Made by a program: the position numbers and the translations under genes. The notes under the pieces were generated by a model. It had not been told where the DNA came from and ran no database searches. It worked only from the letters and a program-made list of their open reading frames with translations. This document shows, in pieces, positions 60,808-64,000 of a stretch of 64,000 nt of DNA. Location: assembly GCF_009730915.1 (NCBI RefSeq), contig NC_052479.1:2108001-2172000 (forward strand), given 5' to 3'. The stretch is from Dioscorea cayenensis subsp. rotundata (lineage: Eukaryota; Streptophyta; Magnoliopsida; Dioscoreales; Dioscoreaceae). Every line of letters begins with the position of its first letter. The stretch's first letter is position 1.

Positions 60808-61703
60808 TGAGAGAGTGATTAGGGTTTTGCTAATGAGTTTGTTTCAAAAAGAAGAAGAAGAAATTAAGGATAGAGTGATTAGGGTATTGCTAATGACTGT
60901 GTGTGCGGGTGTGTGTGTGTGTATAAATACTAATTAGAGGATTGGTAAGATATATGTATTGAGGTCATTGTTGAAATCCATTTACATAAAACTAAGAAAA
61001 GTTGGCAAAGTGATGAGTTGAATGGCTGGTGATTTAGTATTGAAAAGCTTGACATTGTCCGGAGCTTTCAAGGGACTCTTTCATGACCGGCCTAAGCTAA
61101 AGACAAGCATTTGGCCGGTCACATAAATTAACCATTTGATATATACATCTATATAATTTATAACCAACAACAAAAGAGTAATCATGTGACAAATGTCTTT
61201 GAAATGAAGAACTAGTTGTATATGTTCAAAGTTCATGTCTAGTTTGTGCTCCATTGTTGTGTAGACCATGAGAGTTTAAGGTCCTCAAACTTTGGAGCTT
61301 AGTAAAGTGCATGTGCATGCATTCCAATGATTTTTTTTTTTAAAAAAAAAATAGTCATAGGATTAAACTTTCACCCTCTGAGTAAGGAAAAAAATAAAAT
61401 ACCAATTTTTCTTATGGAACTTTTCTCTTTTTAATGATTATAATTATTATATAAAAATAGATTTGCATGGCTTGAACATTTCCTTTATTTTCATATATAT
61501 GTGTGTCTGTGTGTGTGTGCGTGTGTGATTATTTTATATTATTATAAAATAATACATGATGCATTAATTCTATGTATATATTTATTTATATTGCCCTTAT
61601 AATATTAACAGAATGTTTTGCATAGCAAATTAACTTATGTACAAAATATAATAAATTTAATTAAAAATATTATTGTATAATTTTAAAGCTCATCATAGAA
61701 AAC
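60808..61703. other. Region upstream of the zinc-finger gene and 3' of the small gene
   Basis: No gene is seen. A GT run lies at about 60900-60922 and another near 61499-61527. The first 150 bases probably hold the promoter and leader of the zinc-finger gene, but I cannot define a TATA box. Confidence 0.4.
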
Positions 61704-62018
61704 CTAAGCTCTGAAAGACTTGCTAAAGGCCTTCAATCTCTTGCCATTATGTTGAAGACCGAACACCTGCCTCAAGAGCTTCTTAAGGGCTCTTGAAAAC
61801 TTCGGCAACCTTCTCATCGCTGTGACATTCGATGGATTCATCGGCGGAGCTATAGAAATTTCTATCATGGCCAACCTCGACGGGCTTGGTTCCGAGAAGC
61901 TTCGCCGGAGCATGGCCTTGTTGAGCTGGTTTTCAATGATCTGCCGTTCATATTCATCGAACAGTGTGATTGGCTGATCACCAAAGCACACATGCAAGCT
62001 GTTTCTTGGCTTCTCCAT
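61704..62018 (-). CDS. Small basic protein of unknown family (104 aa)
   Basis: From the ATG at 62018 (context CCAATGG) the frame gives 104 residues: MEKPRNSLHVCFGDQPITLF, an acidic EYERQIIENQLNKAM helix-like part, RRSFSEPSPSRLAMIEISI in the middle, and a strongly basic end (SRALKKLLRQVFG ... KRLKAFSKSFRA). No domain, signal peptide or membrane segment is seen. RRSFSEPSPSR could be a phosphorylation or 14-3-3-binding site by its RxxSxP-like form, but that is inference. Codon use is GC-richer than the flanks, which supports coding. An upstream in-frame ATG (62075) would add 19 residues encoded by a CCCTAA-type repeat and is less likely. Confidence 0.6.
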   Translation of the reverse strand: MEKPRNSLHVCFGDQPITLFDEYERQIIENQLNKAMLRRSFSEPSPSRLAMIEISIAPPMNPSNVTAMRRLPKFSRALKKLLRQVFGLQHNGKRLKAFSKSFRA

Positions 62019-63440
62019 TGGTTTAGGGTTAGGGTTAGGGTTCTTGAAGAAGAGAATGACTTTAATTAGTATCATACATAGGGAATGATCTCTTTACGAA
62101 AGAATGAGTTTAAAGGGAGACTTGACTTGTTATGGAGGCAAAGGCAAGCATAAGTTGGCCAGTCATGACATTGAAAATGATAATAGTTCCATATTGGTGG
62201 ATTAAATAAATATTCGGTAAAAAATAATAATAGTCTCTTATCAGTTAATTAAATAATTAAATGTTTGGTACAAAATAAGAAGTGCATGAAGTGATATGTA
62301 TGAGATTTTCTTTACATTAGTTTGATGTTCATCATCAATAGTTTGAAGAGTTTGATTAAAATTGGATTAATCAATTAAATTATTCAATGTCGACTTAATA
62401 TTTATATGAGATTGAATCGATTCTATTTTGTTCACATAAATCATATTATTAAGAATGTGTATGTTTCAATGAAAACTAGACTAATTATTAACTCATTTTA
62501 CTTAATACAATTGATTACACACTAATTTAAATTTGAATTGAATTACTCTATATATATATATATAATTTGGTTAAAACATTTAGAGATAAATCATATTATT
62601 TCTTGAAATACCTTTTTGGTTAACATCCCAGCTATTCACGGAATGTGAGAAGCAATCATCTACTTCCAAAAGAAAATAGAAGAATGTTTTGGAAGTAAAA
62701 ATTCCCTAGGTATAATAGTACCTTGAGAACCAAGAAAATTCATAATTTGAATTATGTTGTTCAATTCTTTTGTCATATTCAATCAATTCAATTCTTTTTA
62801 CTAGATTTATTTTTGTTAAATTTTTCTAAAGCGTAATTCATCATATTATTTGTTGATAAGCCTGAAAAAAATAAAATTATTAATTAAAACTAATTATAGA
62901 ATAACTAGAATTGAAAAGCATGTAATTACCAGAATATATTGTATTTCTGAAGCTAAATACAAGATAAAAAAATTTGGGTCATGTTTTGAAAAAGAATTTT
63001 TAAAACTTTTCAAACATTATTTGAATGTAGTAGTATAATACACATTACTTTTAAAAATAGTAACATATATGCTATCAAATATTATAATTAAATTTTAAAA
63101 ATCTAATGACGCACTTTTTATATGTCTATTGTTTGTCATATCAATTGATATCTCGGCTCCATCTTGACAACCAATTAAATAATAAAAATAATATATTAGA
63201 TGGAATTAGTAAAATGATTCATTTCATTGGCTGAGGACTAAAATAAATATTTAAATATACTTTAAATACTTATTATGGATTTTAACATAAAACATTGAAA
63301 TTTTAAAAAATATAATTTACAGTTATATACCTTATTGTTTATTTCAGTTCCATAGAAGTTTACTTGAAAGAAAGTAGTAGAGAAATCATTAGGTTGTATT
63401 TGTTTTGTAAAATTTGAAGTTACATTATCTTTTATTTGGT
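62019..63440. other. AT-rich intergenic DNA
   Basis: Apart from the CCCTAA triplet repeat just upstream of the small gene (62020-62043) and a TA microsatellite near 62547-62563, nothing is recognised. Confidence 0.45.
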
Positions 63441-63552
63441 TTGAGATTCTAAAATTCCAAAATAAAACCAATTACTTCCATGGATGTATTTGGAATTACG
63501 CCCAAATTGGATGTAAGTCGAAATCCCGGGAGTTGAAAATCCTTAGATGATC

Positions 63553-63595
<43 letters not shown>

Positions 63596-63960
63596 ATACA
63601 TACGCATACACATATATATACATATACATATATATTTACATAAACATACATAGGTAGTTTTACATATATATATATATATACACGCATACACACACATACA
63701 CACATATACATATATTCATACATATGTATATATATATGTATATATATACACATATGTACATACACTTATACACATTTGCTTTTCAATTCTAAATTTACAA
63801 ATCCTTCTAAATAAACATAAAATCTTATAATATAATAATTCTAGTTACATCCAACTAAATACAAGATTTGACTGTATTGTATTTTGAAAATAAAGTATTT
63901 CAAGTTTCATTATAACTGAAAAATACTGCATTTAGAATTATATCCAACCAAACTACAACT
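63440..63960. mobile_element. Relative of the 38926 element, split by a compound microsatellite
   Basis: GGAATTACGCCCAAATTGGATG at about 63490 (shortened) parallels GGAACTACATCCAAATTGG near 39062, and ACATCCAACTAAATAC...ATATCCAACCAAACTAC near 63848-63955 parallels ACATCCAACCAAACGCC near 39732. Between them a TA/TG/CA/TA microsatellite fills 63552-63765 and creates accidental ORFs. The right end may lie just inside or beyond the window; no target duplication was confirmed. Confidence 0.5.
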
Positions 63961-64000
63961 AAAATAAACTAACTTTTTCCCATTGCATATATTCATTTAC

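Noticed and set aside
63449..63765. Cys/Tyr/His-rich 84-89-aa ORFs
   Set aside because: Products of the TA/CA/TG compound microsatellite.

Overview
This window is nuclear DNA of a flowering plant. Genes have GT-AG introns, the intergenic DNA is very AT-rich and full of decayed transposons and microsatellites, and every recognisable gene belongs to a plant family (nsLTP, group I bZIP, ATL RING-H2, plant receptor-like cytoplasmic kinase, CYP716/CYP728-type P450). The species cannot be fixed from the sequence. A non-grass monocot is my guess, and it is inference only. Nothing here looks prokaryotic, viral or organellar.

Seven genes look intact. Two type-1 lipid-transfer proteins lie at 1953-2987 and 10942-12167 (+); they share one exon plan (350 nt + 10 nt) and one length (119 aa). 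A group I bZIP factor lies at 13354-16109 (-, four exons), an ATL-type RING-H2 protein at 37404-37970 (+, one exon), a membrane-anchored RLCK-type pseudokinase at 49225-51896 (+, four coding exons, intron in the 5' leader), a CYP85-clan cytochrome P450 at 55137-57361 (+, four exons) and a FYVE/PHD-like Cys-rich protein at 59154-60807 (-, three exons). A short gene without known family, 61704-62018 (-), is probable. No operon logic applies; each gene stands alone with its own promoter.

The accessory DNA fills most of the rest. From 1 to 10.2 kb: a long foldback element, a reverse-oriented LTR remnant, a 290-bp tandem array split by a small MITE, another foldback MITE and a Tourist-like element with a TTA duplication. 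From 16.2 to 24.6 kb: SINE-like copies, a row of small hairpins, a terminal-inverted-repeat element with GC-rich captured sequence, a 41-bp minisatellite of roughly 55 copies with higher-order structure, a broken Mutator-type transposase (+) and a broken plant-mobile-domain/MAIN-like gene (-), and a 137-bp tandem array. From 26.2 to 35.5 kb: a segmental duplication broken by a gypsy-like LTR, a MULE MITE with a perfect 9-bp target duplication, a solo copia-like LTR, an F-box (At2g35280-type) pseudogene and a dehydrogenase gene fragment. From 38.7 to 46.3 kb: several inverted-repeat elements, one LTR, one SINE and a nested tandem array. From 52.9 to 54.6 kb: a LINE RNase H remnant and unclassified repeat-like DNA. 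The window ends in a relative of the 38.9-kb element.

I did not find a clearly new biological system. The best leads are the pseudokinase with nearly every catalytic motif replaced, the W-box-bearing minisatellite next to a Mutator/PMD remnant, and internal empty sites that date two insertions relative to a duplication.
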